From: Chondromyces crocatus
GTDB taxonomy: Bacteria > Myxococcota_A > Polyangia > Polyangiales > Polyangiaceae
NCBI RefSeq assembly: GCF_001189295.1
Contig: NZ_CP012159.1
Span: 7,270,525-7,334,524, forward strand
Reading direction: 5' to 3'
DNA length: 64,000 nt
A program made the position numbers and the translations under genes. Each line of letters opens with the position of its first letter. Position 1 is the first letter of the stretch. Below the pieces are notes generated by a model, which was not told where the DNA came from, did not search any database, and was given only the letters and a program-made list of their open reading frames with translations. Shown here piece after piece: positions 50,916 to 60,719 of the stretch.

Positions 50916-53900
50916 CTACTCGCTGGTCCCGCGCCGCGCTTGCCTGCGCTGCTCCCGCGCCGCCAGCCGCTGCCGCTTGATCTCCTCGGCCGACGCCCCC
51001 GGGCCGAGCGGCGCGACCGCAGCAGCGCCACCGGCCACCGCTGCCCCCGGCGAACGCCGTGCCCCGCTCGCTCCTGAGACGGCCTGCCGCTTGCGCAGGT
51101 GCTGCGCCAGCGCCCGCACCGTCGGGTGCTCGAACAGCTCCACGATGTCCAGCGTCTCCGAGCGGCTCTCCTGCAGCTTGTTGAGCACGATCATGAGCAG
51201 CAGCGAGTGCCCGCCCAGATCGAAGAAGTTGTCGTCGGAGCCCACCTCCGGGATCTGGAGCACCTCCTTCCAGATGCTGGCGATCTCGCGCTCCAGCGCG
51301 TCCTGCGGAGCGATCGCCTTCCGGCCCTCGCCACGCGCCTCGGGATCCGGGAGCGCGCGCCGATCGATCTTGCCGGCCGGCGTCACCGGCAGCGCCGGAA
51401 GCTCCACGATCGCCGCGGGGATCATGTAGTCCGGCAGCTTCTGCCGAAGGAACACGCGCAGCTCCTGGGACAGCGCCTCTGGCGCGCCGCCTCCCACAGA
51501 GTTCTGCGACGCCCTCGCAAAAGCGGTCTCCGCCGTCCCCTTCGCCGTGTCGGTCGCAGCCTCGCGCGAGATGCCGAGGTTCTCTTCATGACGCTCGAAG
51601 AGACGACGATGAAACGCCGACGCCTTGTAGTTCGTCTCGAACTGGGGGAACCCGTACGAGAACATCACCTCGGTCCCGTCCTTCCGCACGAGCTTCCCGC
51701 GCACCAGGAAATCCGGGTGCAGCCCGTCTCGGCTCAGCATCCGCGCGCAGACGGCGCGGATCACGTCCCCCGCCTCCACCTCCACCGGCTGATCGAACAC
51801 CGGCAGGAACACCGGCAGGTGGCTGTGCTCCCCCTCCAGCACGTCCAGCGTCACGCCCGACGTGAACGTGACGTGGGAGCCCAGCAGGAAGCCATCCATG
51901 CGGCCTTCCTTTTCGATGCGCACCACGATCTCGTGCTCCTCGGTCAGCGGAACCTCCGCCGAGAAATCGAGATCCTCGAACACCGCGGTGCCCGAGAGCA
52001 CCCCCTCGCGCGGCAGCTTGCTCACGCACAGCCGTAGGTCGAACGGATGCCCCACGTGATCGAAGATCTTCTGCACGTAGTGCCTCCCGGTCTCGCTGAA
52101 GCGGGGTGCGGCGCGCAGCGCCTCGGGCAGCGACACCGCCACGATCCGCGTCGTGGTCCGCTCCGGGAGCATGACACCGGAAGGGCGCAGCAGGTGACGG
52201 GCCCCGTTGAGGATGGCAGCCGCCCCCTCCGCTCCGCCGATGGATCCGAACAGCGCCGAGACGCACACGTCCGCAGGCTCCGGCAACCTCACCGTCCGCA
52301 CGTCCCCACAGATCACCTCCACCACCCCGTCGAGCCCGAGGCGCTTCACGTGCTCCACCGCCGAGCGGTGCGCCTTCGCGTCCAGCTCGATCGCGTAGAC
52401 CTTCCTCGCGCCCGCCTGCGCGCAGAGGATGGCGAGGGGAGCCTGGGGCCCGGTCCCCACCTCGACGACCACCCGCCCCGGCACCACCTTCTCGATGGAC
52501 GCCTTGTACTGCGCCATGCGTCGCTCATCGGCGATCATCGCGTGGTAGAGCAGATCGTCCAGGATGGGGAACTCGAACGTCGACGGCCACAGCTCGCACA
52601 CCGAGGCCACGGCCCGCCGCTCGTTCCGCTCCCGCGTCACGTAGGCCACGAGCTGCTTGCCAGCGCCCGCCGCCTCTCGCACCACGACCACGCTGTCCTG
52701 CACCCCCGGGTGTTCGTTCAGCACCGCGCGGATCTCCTCCGGCTCGATACGGAAACCACGCAGCTTCACCTGCTCGTCCAGCCGACCGAGGAAGTCGATC
52801 CGCCCATCCGACCGGAAGCGCGCCCGATCCCCCGTGCGGTACAGGCGCCCCGAACCGAAGGGATTCTCGACGAACTTCTCCACCGACAGCGCTGGCTGGT
52901 TCAGGTAGCCCTGGGCCACGCCGAGCCCCCCGATGCACAGCTCTCCGGGCGTCCCCACCGGCACGGGCGCGAGCCGGCGATCGAGCACGTAGACCTCCAC
53001 CCCTGCCATCGGCCGCCCGATGGACAGCACCGCCTCCGTGGCCTCCTCTGCCGTCACCTCTGCAAGGCTCGCGCAGACCGTCGCTTCGGTGGGCCCGTAC
53101 GCATTGAAGAACCGGCGCCCCTTTCCCCAGCGCGCCGCCAGTGCAGGCGGACAGGCCTCCCCCGCCGAGATCAAGGTCACCAGTGCCGGCAGCTCTGCGT
53201 CCGGCAGGACCGCGAGCAACGACGGAGGCAGCGTCACGTGCGAGATCGCGTGCTCCTTCAGCAGCTCGAGGAGCGCCGTGGCCGAGGGCGGCCCACCCCG
53301 ATCCACCAGGTAGAGCGCCGCCCCGCTGCACAGCGCCATGAGCAACTCCGAGATCGACGCATCGAAGTTCGGTGACGCGAACTGGAGCACCCGGCTGGAT
53401 GCGGTCACCCCGAACGCTTCGCTCTGCGCCATCGCCAGATTCGGCAAGCCGCGGTGCGGCACGAGCACCCCGCGCGGCCTGCCCGTCGAGCCCGAGGTAT
53501 AGATCACGTACGCGAGATCCTCGGCGCCCACCGTCCGCTCCAGCCCCCCCTGCGGCAACGCCGCCAGCGCTTCCCGCTCGGCGTCCAGCCGCACCACCCG
53601 CCCCGCGTACGCCGGCAGGCTTCCCGCCAGCGCCTCCACCGTCAGTACGAGCCGTGGCGCCGCGTCCTCCAGCATGAACTGGAGCCGATCGTGCGGGTAC
53701 GTGGGATCCAGCGGCACGTACACGCCCCCCGCCCCGAGGATCCCCAGGAAGGCCACCACCAGATCGGACGATCGCGGCAGGAACACCCCCACCCGCGCTC
53801 CTGGCACGACCCCCAGCGCGCGCAGGTGGCGCGCAAGTTTCCGGGCCCGCGCCTGCAGCTCCCGGTAGCTCAGGACCTCGCTCGTCCCGGCCTCGCTCCC

Positions 53901-56900
53901 CTGGCCTCCGATCGCCACCACCGCCGTCGCGTCTGGCGTACGCGCCGCCTGGGCCTCGAACAGCTCGTGCGCGAGGCGCTCTCCCGCCACGACCGCCGCC
54001 CCCCGGTCCGCACGCCCGAATCGGGCCAGAATCTCCGCCCGCTCCTTCGCCGACAGCGGCGAGAACGACAGGCAGCTCGCCTCCGGAGCGCTCGCCATCG
54101 CCGCGAGCGTGCGCTGGTAATGCGCCGCAATCTGCGCCACCTGCGCGGGCGGGATCTCGGCCGTGTCGTGAACCAGGTTCACCGTGAGCTTCCCCGTCAG
54201 CGGATCCAGGCTGAAGATCACCGCCAGCAGGTAGTTGTGTCGCTCGAACACCTTCACGCCGACGAGCTCCAGCCCCTCGATGGCTGCCGTCGCCGTCAGC
54301 GCGTGGAAGTGCACGAAGTTGAAGCCGGTCTCGAAGACCCGCTCCCCTCCGGAAAGCTTCTGGATCTCCGACAGCGGATAGCGTCGGAACGGCAGCAGCG
54401 CGCACTCCGCCTCGAACGCCTGGCGCGCCAGCGTCGACCACGAGACGTCGCGGATCGGGAGCCGGAAGGGCACCGTGTTCAGGAACAGACCGAGCACCCG
54501 CTCGCCCCCCTCGTCTTCCACGCGCCCGTTCGTGACCAGCCCCGTCTGGCTGTCGTCCTGGTTCGCCAGCCCCGCGAGCACCCGCATGTGCGCCGCCAGC
54601 AGCGCGCTCTTCAGGGGCACCCCCGCCGCCCGCGCGAGGTCTCGGAGCCCTTCGCACACCGCGTCCGGGATCGACACACTCGCCATGCCCGCCGAGGCGT
54701 CCTTGACCCGAGCCGTGGAGGGCCAGCGCGGCAGCGAGAGCAGCGTCATGTCGGCGAGCTGCTGCTGCCAGTGCTGACGATCTTCGGCGCGTTGCGTCGC
54801 CCGCCGCTCCAGCGCCACGAAGTCCCTGTACCGCTGCGCGTGCTCCACCGGAAGCGCGAGAACGAGGCCATCACGCCGCGCCGCGTAGCGCTCCAGCAGC
54901 TCGGCCAGGAACAGGGCGTTGCTCCACCCATCGAAGATCGCGTGGTGGAACGACACCGACAGATCGAAGTCCGCTGCCCCCCGGCGGTGAATCCGCACCC
55001 GCAGGAGCGGCGGCTTCTCCGCCTCGAACCCGCGCCCCTTCTCCACCTCGAACCAGCCGGAGATCGCCTGGTCCTGCGCCTCCGGCGGCAGCGCCGAGAG
55101 ATCTTCCACATCGAAGACGGCCGGCGCCGCCCGATGAACGAGCTGCAGCGGCTCCGAGAACCCGGTGAGCGCGATTCCCGTGCGCAGGATCGGGTGCGCC
55201 GCGACCACATCGCCGAGCGCAGCGCCGAAGGCTGCCTCGTCGAACACCGTGCGCAGGTGGTAGCTGAACAGGTCGTGGTACACGCCCTCGGCGGTGTTCA
55301 GGCTGCTGTGAAAGAACATCCCGAGCTGCAGCGCCGCCAGCGGATAGGCGTCCTCCACGCCGTCCGGGATCCGGGCCCGGTCCTCCGGCGACAGCAGCGC
55401 GAACGCCTCGGTCCTCGGCGCCGTCTGCGCGGCCCCGCCCGAGACGCGCAAAAGCTCGTGGATCGTCGGGTGCTTGAAGAGCTGCTGCAGCGTGAAGTCG
55501 AGTCCCCCCTGCCGCGCCCGTGACAGCACCCGGAGGCTCAGGATCGAGTCACCTCCCAGGTCGAAGAAGCTGTCGTGGATCCCCACCGGGCCGCGCCCCA
55601 GCACATCCGCCCAGATCTCCGAGAGCAGCGCCTCCTGGGGCGTCTGCGGCGGCACGAACGTCGCTCGCGCAGCGGCCTTCGGCGCGACCTGCGCGCGCCC
55701 GAGAAGCGCCCGCCGGTCCAGCTTCCCGTTCTCTCCGAGCGGTAGCGTCTCCAGGAAGTCGAACGACGCCGGCACCATGTACTCGGGCAACCGCGCGAGC
55801 AGGTGCGCGCGCAGCTCGGCGGCGGACGGCGCCTTTCCTGCCGGGACCACGTACGCCGTCAGGAACCGATGCCCGTTGGCCCCATCCTGCACCAGCACGG
55901 CTGCCGCGCGGACCCCGGGATGCCCGGCGAGCGTCGCCTCGATCTCGCCCAGCTCGATGCGGAAGCCACGGATCTTGATCTGATCGTCGATGCGGCCCAG
56001 GTACTCGATCTCGCCACCTGGCAAGCGCCTCGCGAGATCACCGCTGCGGTACAGCCGCCCCGCCCCTCGGGCATCGCTCGCCACCTCTCCGGACGCTCCA
56101 GCGAGCCCGCGAATCGACGCTCGCGGCAGGAACCGCGCCTCGGTCAACATCGGCCGGTCCAGGTAGCCACGGCTCACGCCCGCCCCGCCCACGTACAGCT
56201 CTCCGGGCACCCCGATCGGCGACAGCTCCTGGTGCGCATCCAGGACGTGCAGCTCCAGATCGGGGATCGGCGTGCCGATCACGCTCCGCGCTTGCTCGGC
56301 GTCCGCAGCGGTGAGCGGCCGGTACGTCACATGGACGGTGGTCTCGGTGATCCCGTACATGTTCACGAGCTGCGGCTTCTCGTCTCCGTGCCGCGCGAAC
56401 CACGGCCTCAGCATCGTCGGATCCAGCGCTTCCCCGCCGAAGATCACGGTCCGCAGGGCGAGCCCTTGCCCGCTGGCCGCGGCGTCCGCATCGATCAGCC
56501 CCCGGAACGCCGAGGGGGTCTGGTTCAGCACCGTCACCCCTTCCTGGCGCAGCAGCGCGTGGAAGGCCTCCGGGCTCCGGCTCTCCGCGTGCGGCACCAC
56601 GAGAAGCCGCCCTCCGTGGAGCCACGCCCCCCAGATCTCCCACACCGAGAAGTCGAAGGCGTACGAGTGGAACAGCGTCCACACATCGTCCGGACCGAAG
56701 CCGAACCATGCCGCGGTCGCGTCGAACAGCCGCGTCACGTTCCCGTGGGTGACCTGCACCCCCTTGGGCCGCCCCGTCGAGCCCGACGTGTAGATGACGT
56801 AGGCGAGACTGTCCGGCGTCACGCCGGCCGCTGGAGCGCCCTCGCCCCCAGGCACGTGTCCTTCGGCCCCATCGCCCTCGGGCGCCGCTGCGGCGTCCAC

Positions 56901-58673
56901 GAACACCCGCGGCACGTCCGCAGGCAAGAGCCCGGCGAGATCCGCCTGCGTGAGCACCACCGAGACCCTCGCGTCCGAGACCATGTACTGGAGCCGCTCG
57001 GCCGGGTAACTCGCGTCGAGCGGCACGTAGGCCCCGCCCGCCTTGAGCACTGCGAGCAGCGCCACGCACAGCTCCAGCGAACGCGCGAGGCACACCCCAA
57101 CCAGCACCTCTGGCCCGACCCCCAGAGACCGCAGCCGTCGCGCGACCTGTTCGGCCCGCGCGTCGAGCGCCCGGTACGTCAGCGACTCCCCTTCAAACGT
57201 CACCGCGGAAGCCTCGGGCCGTGCCGCCACCTGAGCTGCGAAACGCGCGGTGAGCGTCGCTGCCGGGAACGACGCCATCGCCACGTTCCCCTCGCGCAGG
57301 ATCTCCGCCCGCTCGTCCGGTGACAGCAGCGCCACCTGCGTGAGCGGCACATCCCAGGCGCCGTTCGTCTCCGCGAGGCTCCGCAACAGGTGCTGAAAAT
57401 GCGACGCCATCCGCTCCACGTGCGCGCGTGAGAACCGGTCCGTGCTGAAGGAGATCATCCCCTCGACGCCCGCCGGAAGCGTCTCCAGGGACATCGTCAG
57501 GTCGAACTTCGCCGTCTCCGGCACCGACCCGTCCGGACAGAGCTTCACGACGTCGAAGCGCGCGCCTCCCGCAGCGATCTCCCCCTTCTGCGTCGTCTGG
57601 AACACGAACGCTGCCTGGATCAGCGGATCCACCCCGGCGACGCTCGCCACGGAAGCGAGCTTCACCACCTCGTCGTAAGGCAGCCGCTGATGCGTCAGCG
57701 CCTCCCGCACCCGCTCCCTCTGCTCACGGAGAAGGCTGCGGAACGTCGTCTCACCCCCGATCACGCCTCGTAGCGCCACCGTCTCTGCGAAGTAGCCGAT
57801 CGGCTCCCGCGCTTCGTCCGTGGCGCGGTTGGCCATGAGCGTCCCCAGGGCGAAGTCCGCCTGCCCCGTGGTCCGGTGCAAGAGCGCTCGCCACGCGCTC
57901 ATCAGCACCACGAAGAGCGAGCACGCCTCGGTCTCCCGCAACCGATGAAGCCCCGCCACCACCTCGGCAGGGATCGAAAGCTCCACCCGCTCCCCGCGCG
58001 TGCTGCGCGCCGCGGGCGCCGGGAAATCGGCGGGCAGCTCCAGCACCGGCGTGCCAGAGAGCCTCTCCTTCCAGTACGCCCGGGCGTCATCCGCCGCCGC
58101 GGAGCCGAGCCAGGCGCGCTCCTCTTGCACGAAATCCCGATAGTGCATCCGGGGCTTCCCGGGCGCCGCTTCACCCGCCGAAGACGCCGCATAGCTCTGG
58201 GCCAGATCCCGCAACAAGACCGGCGCCGACCAGCCATCGAAGATCAGATGATGCGACCGCAGCGAGAGCACGTGCTCCGTTGCACTCGTTCGGTGGATCG
58301 CCGCTCGCAGCAGCGGCGCCCCCATGAGCGGCAACGGCGCCCGACGCTCCTCCGCCATCCAGCGCGCGAGCACCGCACGAGGATCTGCCCCCAGATCCGC
58401 CCGCACGGGCCCAAGGTCGAGCGCGAACGAGGGCAGCACCTCCTGGAGCACCTGCCCGTTCCTCTCCACGAACACCGTCCGCAAGGGCTCGTGCCGCTCG
58501 ATGCAGGCACCGAGCGCGGCCCGCAGCGCAGCCACATCGAGATCTCCCTCGATCCGGATCCCGAAGAACACCTCGTACGCCGAAGCATCCTGGTGCTGCT
58601 GCTCGAGAAACCAGAGACGGAGCTGTGCGTGCGATAGCGGGAGGCGCTGTGCGACTTCTTGCCCGGCGTTCAT
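50916..58673 (-). CDS. NRPS1: C-A-T-C-A(MT)-T with PRMT-like methyltransferase inside the second A domain
   Basis: 2585 aa. Module 1: C with HHLIFDGW (141-148); A with YTSGSTGRPKG (628-638) and pocket DFWNIGMVHK, the threonine code; T with LGGDS (Ser1043). Module 2: C with HHAIFDGW (1243-1250); A from about 1550 with pocket DASTIAAVCK, aromatic and probably tyrosine. Between its A8 motif (RGFRIEPEEI, near 1975) and A9 (LPDYMIP, 2413) lies a roughly 350-residue methyltransferase with VEVGTGPQAP at 2070-2079. T with LGGHS (Ser2490). The C-terminus is a basic helix. The chain starts directly with a C domain, so it needs an acyl or peptidyl donor made elsewhere. ATG 58673 has AGGAAAAG upstream. 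It is the first gene of the cluster. Confidence 0.95.
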   Translation of the reverse strand: MNAGQEVAQRLPLSHAQLRLWFLEQQHQDASAYEVFFGIRIEGDLDVAALRAALGACIERHEPLRTVFVERNGQVLQEVLPSFALDLGPVRADLGADPRAVLARWMAEERRAPLPLMGAPLLRAAIHRTSATEHVLSLRSHHLIFDGWSAPVLLRDLAQSYAASSAGEAAPGKPRMHYRDFVQEERAWLGSAAADDARAYWKERLSGTPVLELPADFPAPAARSTRGERVELSIPAEVVAGLHRLRETEACSLFVVLMSAWRALLHRTTGQADFALGTLMANRATDEAREPIGYFAETVALRGVIGGETTFRSLLREQRERVREALTHQRLPYDEVVKLASVASVAGVDPLIQAAFVFQTTQKGEIAAGGARFDVVKLCPDGSVPETAKFDLTMSLETLPAGVEGMISFSTDRFSRAHVERMASHFQHLLRSLAETNGAWDVPLTQVALLSPDERAEILREGNVAMASFPAATLTARFAAQVAARPEASAVTFEGESLTYRALDARAEQVARRLRSLGVGPEVLVGVCLARSLELCVALLAVLKAGGAYVPLDASYPAERLQYMVSDARVSVVLTQADLAGLLPADVPRVFVDAAAAPEGDGAEGHVPGGEGAPAAGVTPDSLAYVIYTSGSTGRPKGVQVTHGNVTRLFDATAAWFGFGPDDVWTLFHSYAFDFSVWEIWGAWLHGGRLLVVPHAESRSPEAFHALLRQEGVTVLNQTPSAFRGLIDADAAASGQGLALRTVIFGGEALDPTMLRPWFARHGDEKPQLVNMYGITETTVHVTYRPLTAADAEQARSVIGTPIPDLELHVLDAHQELSPIGVPGELYVGGAGVSRGYLDRPMLTEARFLPRASIRGLAGASGEVASDARGAGRLYRSGDLARRLPGGEIEYLGRIDDQIKIRGFRIELGEIEATLAGHPGVRAAAVLVQDGANGHRFLTAYVVPAGKAPSAAELRAHLLARLPEYMVPASFDFLETLPLGENGKLDRRALLGRAQVAPKAAARATFVPPQTPQEALLSEIWADVLGRGPVGIHDSFFDLGGDSILSLRVLSRARQGGLDFTLQQLFKHPTIHELLRVSGGAAQTAPRTEAFALLSPEDRARIPDGVEDAYPLAALQLGMFFHSSLNTAEGVYHDLFSYHLRTVFDEAAFGAALGDVVAAHPILRTGIALTGFSEPLQLVHRAAPAVFDVEDLSALPPEAQDQAISGWFEVEKGRGFEAEKPPLLRVRIHRRGAADFDLSVSFHHAIFDGWSNALFLAELLERYAARRDGLVLALPVEHAQRYRDFVALERRATQRAEDRQHWQQQLADMTLLSLPRWPSTARVKDASAGMASVSIPDAVCEGLRDLARAAGVPLKSALLAAHMRVLAGLANQDDSQTGLVTNGRVEDEGGERVLGLFLNTVPFRLPIRDVSWSTLARQAFEAECALLPFRRYPLSEIQKLSGGERVFETGFNFVHFHALTATAAIEGLELVGVKVFERHNYLLAVIFSLDPLTGKLTVNLVHDTAEIPPAQVAQIAAHYQRTLAAMASAPEASCLSFSPLSAKERAEILARFGRADRGAAVVAGERLAHELFEAQAARTPDATAVVAIGGQGSEAGTSEVLSYRELQARARKLARHLRALGVVPGARVGVFLPRSSDLVVAFLGILGAGGVYVPLDPTYPHDRLQFMLEDAAPRLVLTVEALAGSLPAYAGRVVRLDAEREALAALPQGGLERTVGAEDLAYVIYTSGSTGRPRGVLVPHRGLPNLAMAQSEAFGVTASSRVLQFASPNFDASISELLMALCSGAALYLVDRGGPPSATALLELLKEHAISHVTLPPSLLAVLPDAELPALVTLISAGEACPPALAARWGKGRRFFNAYGPTEATVCASLAEVTAEEATEAVLSIGRPMAGVEVYVLDRRLAPVPVGTPGELCIGGLGVAQGYLNQPALSVEKFVENPFGSGRLYRTGDRARFRSDGRIDFLGRLDEQVKLRGFRIEPEEIRAVLNEHPGVQDSVVVVREAAGAGKQLVAYVTRERNERRAVASVCELWPSTFEFPILDDLLYHAMIADERRMAQYKASIEKVVPGRVVVEVGTGPQAPLAILCAQAGARKVYAIELDAKAHRSAVEHVKRLGLDGVVEVICGDVRTVRLPEPADVCVSALFGSIGGAEGAAAILNGARHLLRPSGVMLPERTTTRIVAVSLPEALRAAPRFSETGRHYVQKIFDHVGHPFDLRLCVSKLPREGVLSGTAVFEDLDFSAEVPLTEEHEIVVRIEKEGRMDGFLLGSHVTFTSGVTLDVLEGEHSHLPVFLPVFDQPVEVEAGDVIRAVCARMLSRDGLHPDFLVRGKLVRKDGTEVMFSYGFPQFETNYKASAFHRRLFERHEENLGISREAATDTAKGTAETAFARASQNSVGGGAPEALSQELRVFLRQKLPDYMIPAAIVELPALPVTPAGKIDRRALPDPEARGEGRKAIAPQDALEREIASIWKEVLQIPEVGSDDNFFDLGGHSLLLMIVLNKLQESRSETLDIVELFEHPTVRALAQHLRKRQAVSGASGARRSPGAAVAGGAAAVAPLGPGASAEEIKRQRLAAREQRRQARRGTSE

Positions 58674-59162
58674 TGGATGGTCTTTTCCTGCAAGTCAGAC
58701 TGCACGTGCGTTGTTGCGAGGTCGCAGCATCCCTCGACCGAGAGGCGCTCGGGCGAGCAATTCGCCGAGATCGGTCACGACCATGCGTCGGTGGGTCGAT
58801 CGATCCATGCTGATCTCCCGAGTCGATCAAATGATCGATCCGCCGACCGATCGGAGCCGTCATCCTGAAACGGCGAGACACCGTGCCCTGCGCGAATGCG
58901 CCTGGTACTCCAACCATGCGTCTCTTGCAACCGAGGCGCACACGCCGAGAGTGTCGACGACAGCGCATTCTCCCAGCGCTGTGGTGGGAAAACATCGACC
59001 CCCGCGCGCAGCGTCCGTCGACACGGCGATCCAGCAGAGAGGATTCGTTCCGTCGCAGCCTCGACGCAAGCGCATCGCACGCGGAAGGTCCCCCCATCGT
59101 CGTGCCTCCGCCGACGCATCGCCATCGAGCGCGCCCTCTGTGTTCAGCGCGCGCGCCCCCGC
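58674..59162. promoter_or_regulatory. Upstream region of the NRPS-PKS cluster with GATCG-type inverted repeats
   Basis: 489 bases without a gene between NRPS1 and the M15-type peptidase gene. Between 58768 and 58856 several self-complementary GATC-containing sites cluster: ATCGGTC, TCGATCGA, TCGATCA-AA-TGATCGA (58823-58838, 7-base arms), and CCGATCGG. They lie 95-180 bases before the NRPS1 start, a plausible place for operators. No confident -35/-10 pair was found. No regulator gene lies in the cluster. Confidence 0.4.
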
Positions 59163-60386
59163 TCAGTCGTCCTCCGACTCGTTCGGCGGACTGCGATCGA
59201 TGTGAACGTGGTTCGCTCGGCCGAACGCCGGATCGAACCTGTCGGGCACACCATCGGCGTTGGTGTCCGGATCAGCCGGAGATGGCACGGGCACAGCTTC
59301 GTTCCGGGGATAGAGCGGCGTGGCGTTGCGCTCCAGGAGCACGGAATTGTGGGGCGTCGCCAGCGCCGCGTTGTAGAGCTCCAGGTAGGCAGCGCGGTGC
59401 TGCACCGTGCCCTGCGTCCCGTTCGAGGTCCCGCTCGGCTGGAGATCCACGGCGCCACCATGCTGATGGTTGCTGTTGGCAGCCGTGCTGTTGACCGCGC
59501 GGTTGCGCCGCGGGTTTCGCCACCCGCTCGAGATCCGGACCGCACCTGCGCAGTTCGCGCGGACCTCCTGGGCCAGCGCGGTCATGGCCGAATCGAGGAC
59601 GAGGTTGTAGTTGCCACGGAGGGCAGGATCGCTCGCTTCGACGATGCGGTTCCGGTACGGCACGTGAAGCCTGAACCCGTCACGCCAGGTCCGGTAGTCG
59701 ACATACTCCTGCCGGATGATGTCGCGCTCGTCCTGCACCACCGTCTCCTCGACCTCCTGCGTGTGACCGTTGTGCGTCACCGTGGCCTTGATGCGGTACT
59801 GGATGCCGCTGTTGGGACGCCGGTAGCCGATGAGGATGGGGGTGCTCGTGTCCGTCGTCTGGTTTGGATCCCGGGGGTGCTCCGTGCGCTGCCGCTCGGT
59901 GACGACGGGCGTGTAGTCGAAGCGGTTGCCCGAGCCCGTGCTGGGATCCACCGTGCCGCTGTAGGCCCCGACGGGGGTCACCTCCCACGTCGCGACGGCC
60001 CCCTCGGGCTCTGCCACGCGGACGCTCAGCACACGCCCCTGCCCGACGAGGAAGATGAACCGCTCGCGCGGCACCCACTCCTGGTCCGAATACTTCGGCA
60101 TGGCGGTATAGCGGCTCCGGTGCTCCAGACGGAGGACGAACGGGCACGTGGAACAAGCACCATCGGCTTGCTCCGTGCCGAGCTGGCCATCGGCGGCCGT
60201 GCCGGCATCTGACATCGTCCTGGAGAAGCTCTGCGTGTTCTGCCCGGGGAGGCTCGTGCCTTCCGTGAACCCGCCCGGGGTCCCCGACGTGTTCGGGTCG
60301 AACAGCTGCGCAGACCCCAGCGCGGGCGCCGTCAGCTCCGGCCGCTGAGCGATGCCGGTCGGGTTCATCAAGTCACGGATTCCCAT
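59163..60386 (-). CDS. Peptidase M15-like protein without recognisable signal peptide
   Basis: 407 aa. The C-terminal third has the M15A-type zinc site: SNHQHGGAVDL (His307/309, Asp314) and ANHVHID (His393/395), after SSGWRNPRRN typical of these D-Ala-D-Ala peptidase-like folds. Residues 95-225 look like beta-rich Ig-like repeats, and DPDTNADGVPDRFDP (372-386) resembles a calcium-binding type-3 repeat inserted between zinc ligands. The N-terminus (MGIRDLMNP) has no signal peptide or lipobox. ATG 60386 has GAGGAG 5 bases upstream. Probably a peptidoglycan-acting enzyme delivered by a dedicated secretion system or an intracellular structure; that is inference. Confidence 0.72.
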   Translation of the reverse strand: MGIRDLMNPTGIAQRPELTAPALGSAQLFDPNTSGTPGGFTEGTSLPGQNTQSFSRTMSDAGTAADGQLGTEQADGACSTCPFVLRLEHRSRYTAMPKYSDQEWVPRERFIFLVGQGRVLSVRVAEPEGAVATWEVTPVGAYSGTVDPSTGSGNRFDYTPVVTERQRTEHPRDPNQTTDTSTPILIGYRRPNSGIQYRIKATVTHNGHTQEVEETVVQDERDIIRQEYVDYRTWRDGFRLHVPYRNRIVEASDPALRGNYNLVLDSAMTALAQEVRANCAGAVRISSGWRNPRRNRAVNSTAANSNHQHGGAVDLQPSGTSNGTQGTVQHRAAYLELYNAALATPHNSVLLERNATPLYPRNEAVPVPSPADPDTNADGVPDRFDPAFGRANHVHIDRSPPNESEDD

Positions 60387-60719
60387 GCCGACTCCTCGCG
60401 TGCTCCGACGCGTCGTACGTGCGGTCCAGCACAGAGTGCGCCTGGTGCGACACGCAGAACGACGAATCGTTCACTGTGACTGCGACTGCACCAGCGCTCC
60501 TCACGTCCTTCCGACCCTCCACGTCCCGCAAAGGGATGTGACCTTACAGGATGAAACGAAGCTGTACCCATCTCGCCACGCCGTCGCAGTGGGTTCCTGG
60601 TGAGCACGGACCAGGCCCGCGACCCATGAGACGCAGTGCATCAGCATCACCGAGAGGGCATGGAAGGGAGCTTCTCCGGGTCCGGGTGCCCTGATAAAGT
60701 CGCGCGGATAGGAGCTTTC
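60387..60719. other. Divergent intergenic region
   Basis: 333 bases between the leftward M15-like gene and the rightward kinase gene. No gene is seen and no repeats stand out. It should hold both promoters, but no element could be assigned. Confidence 0.5.
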
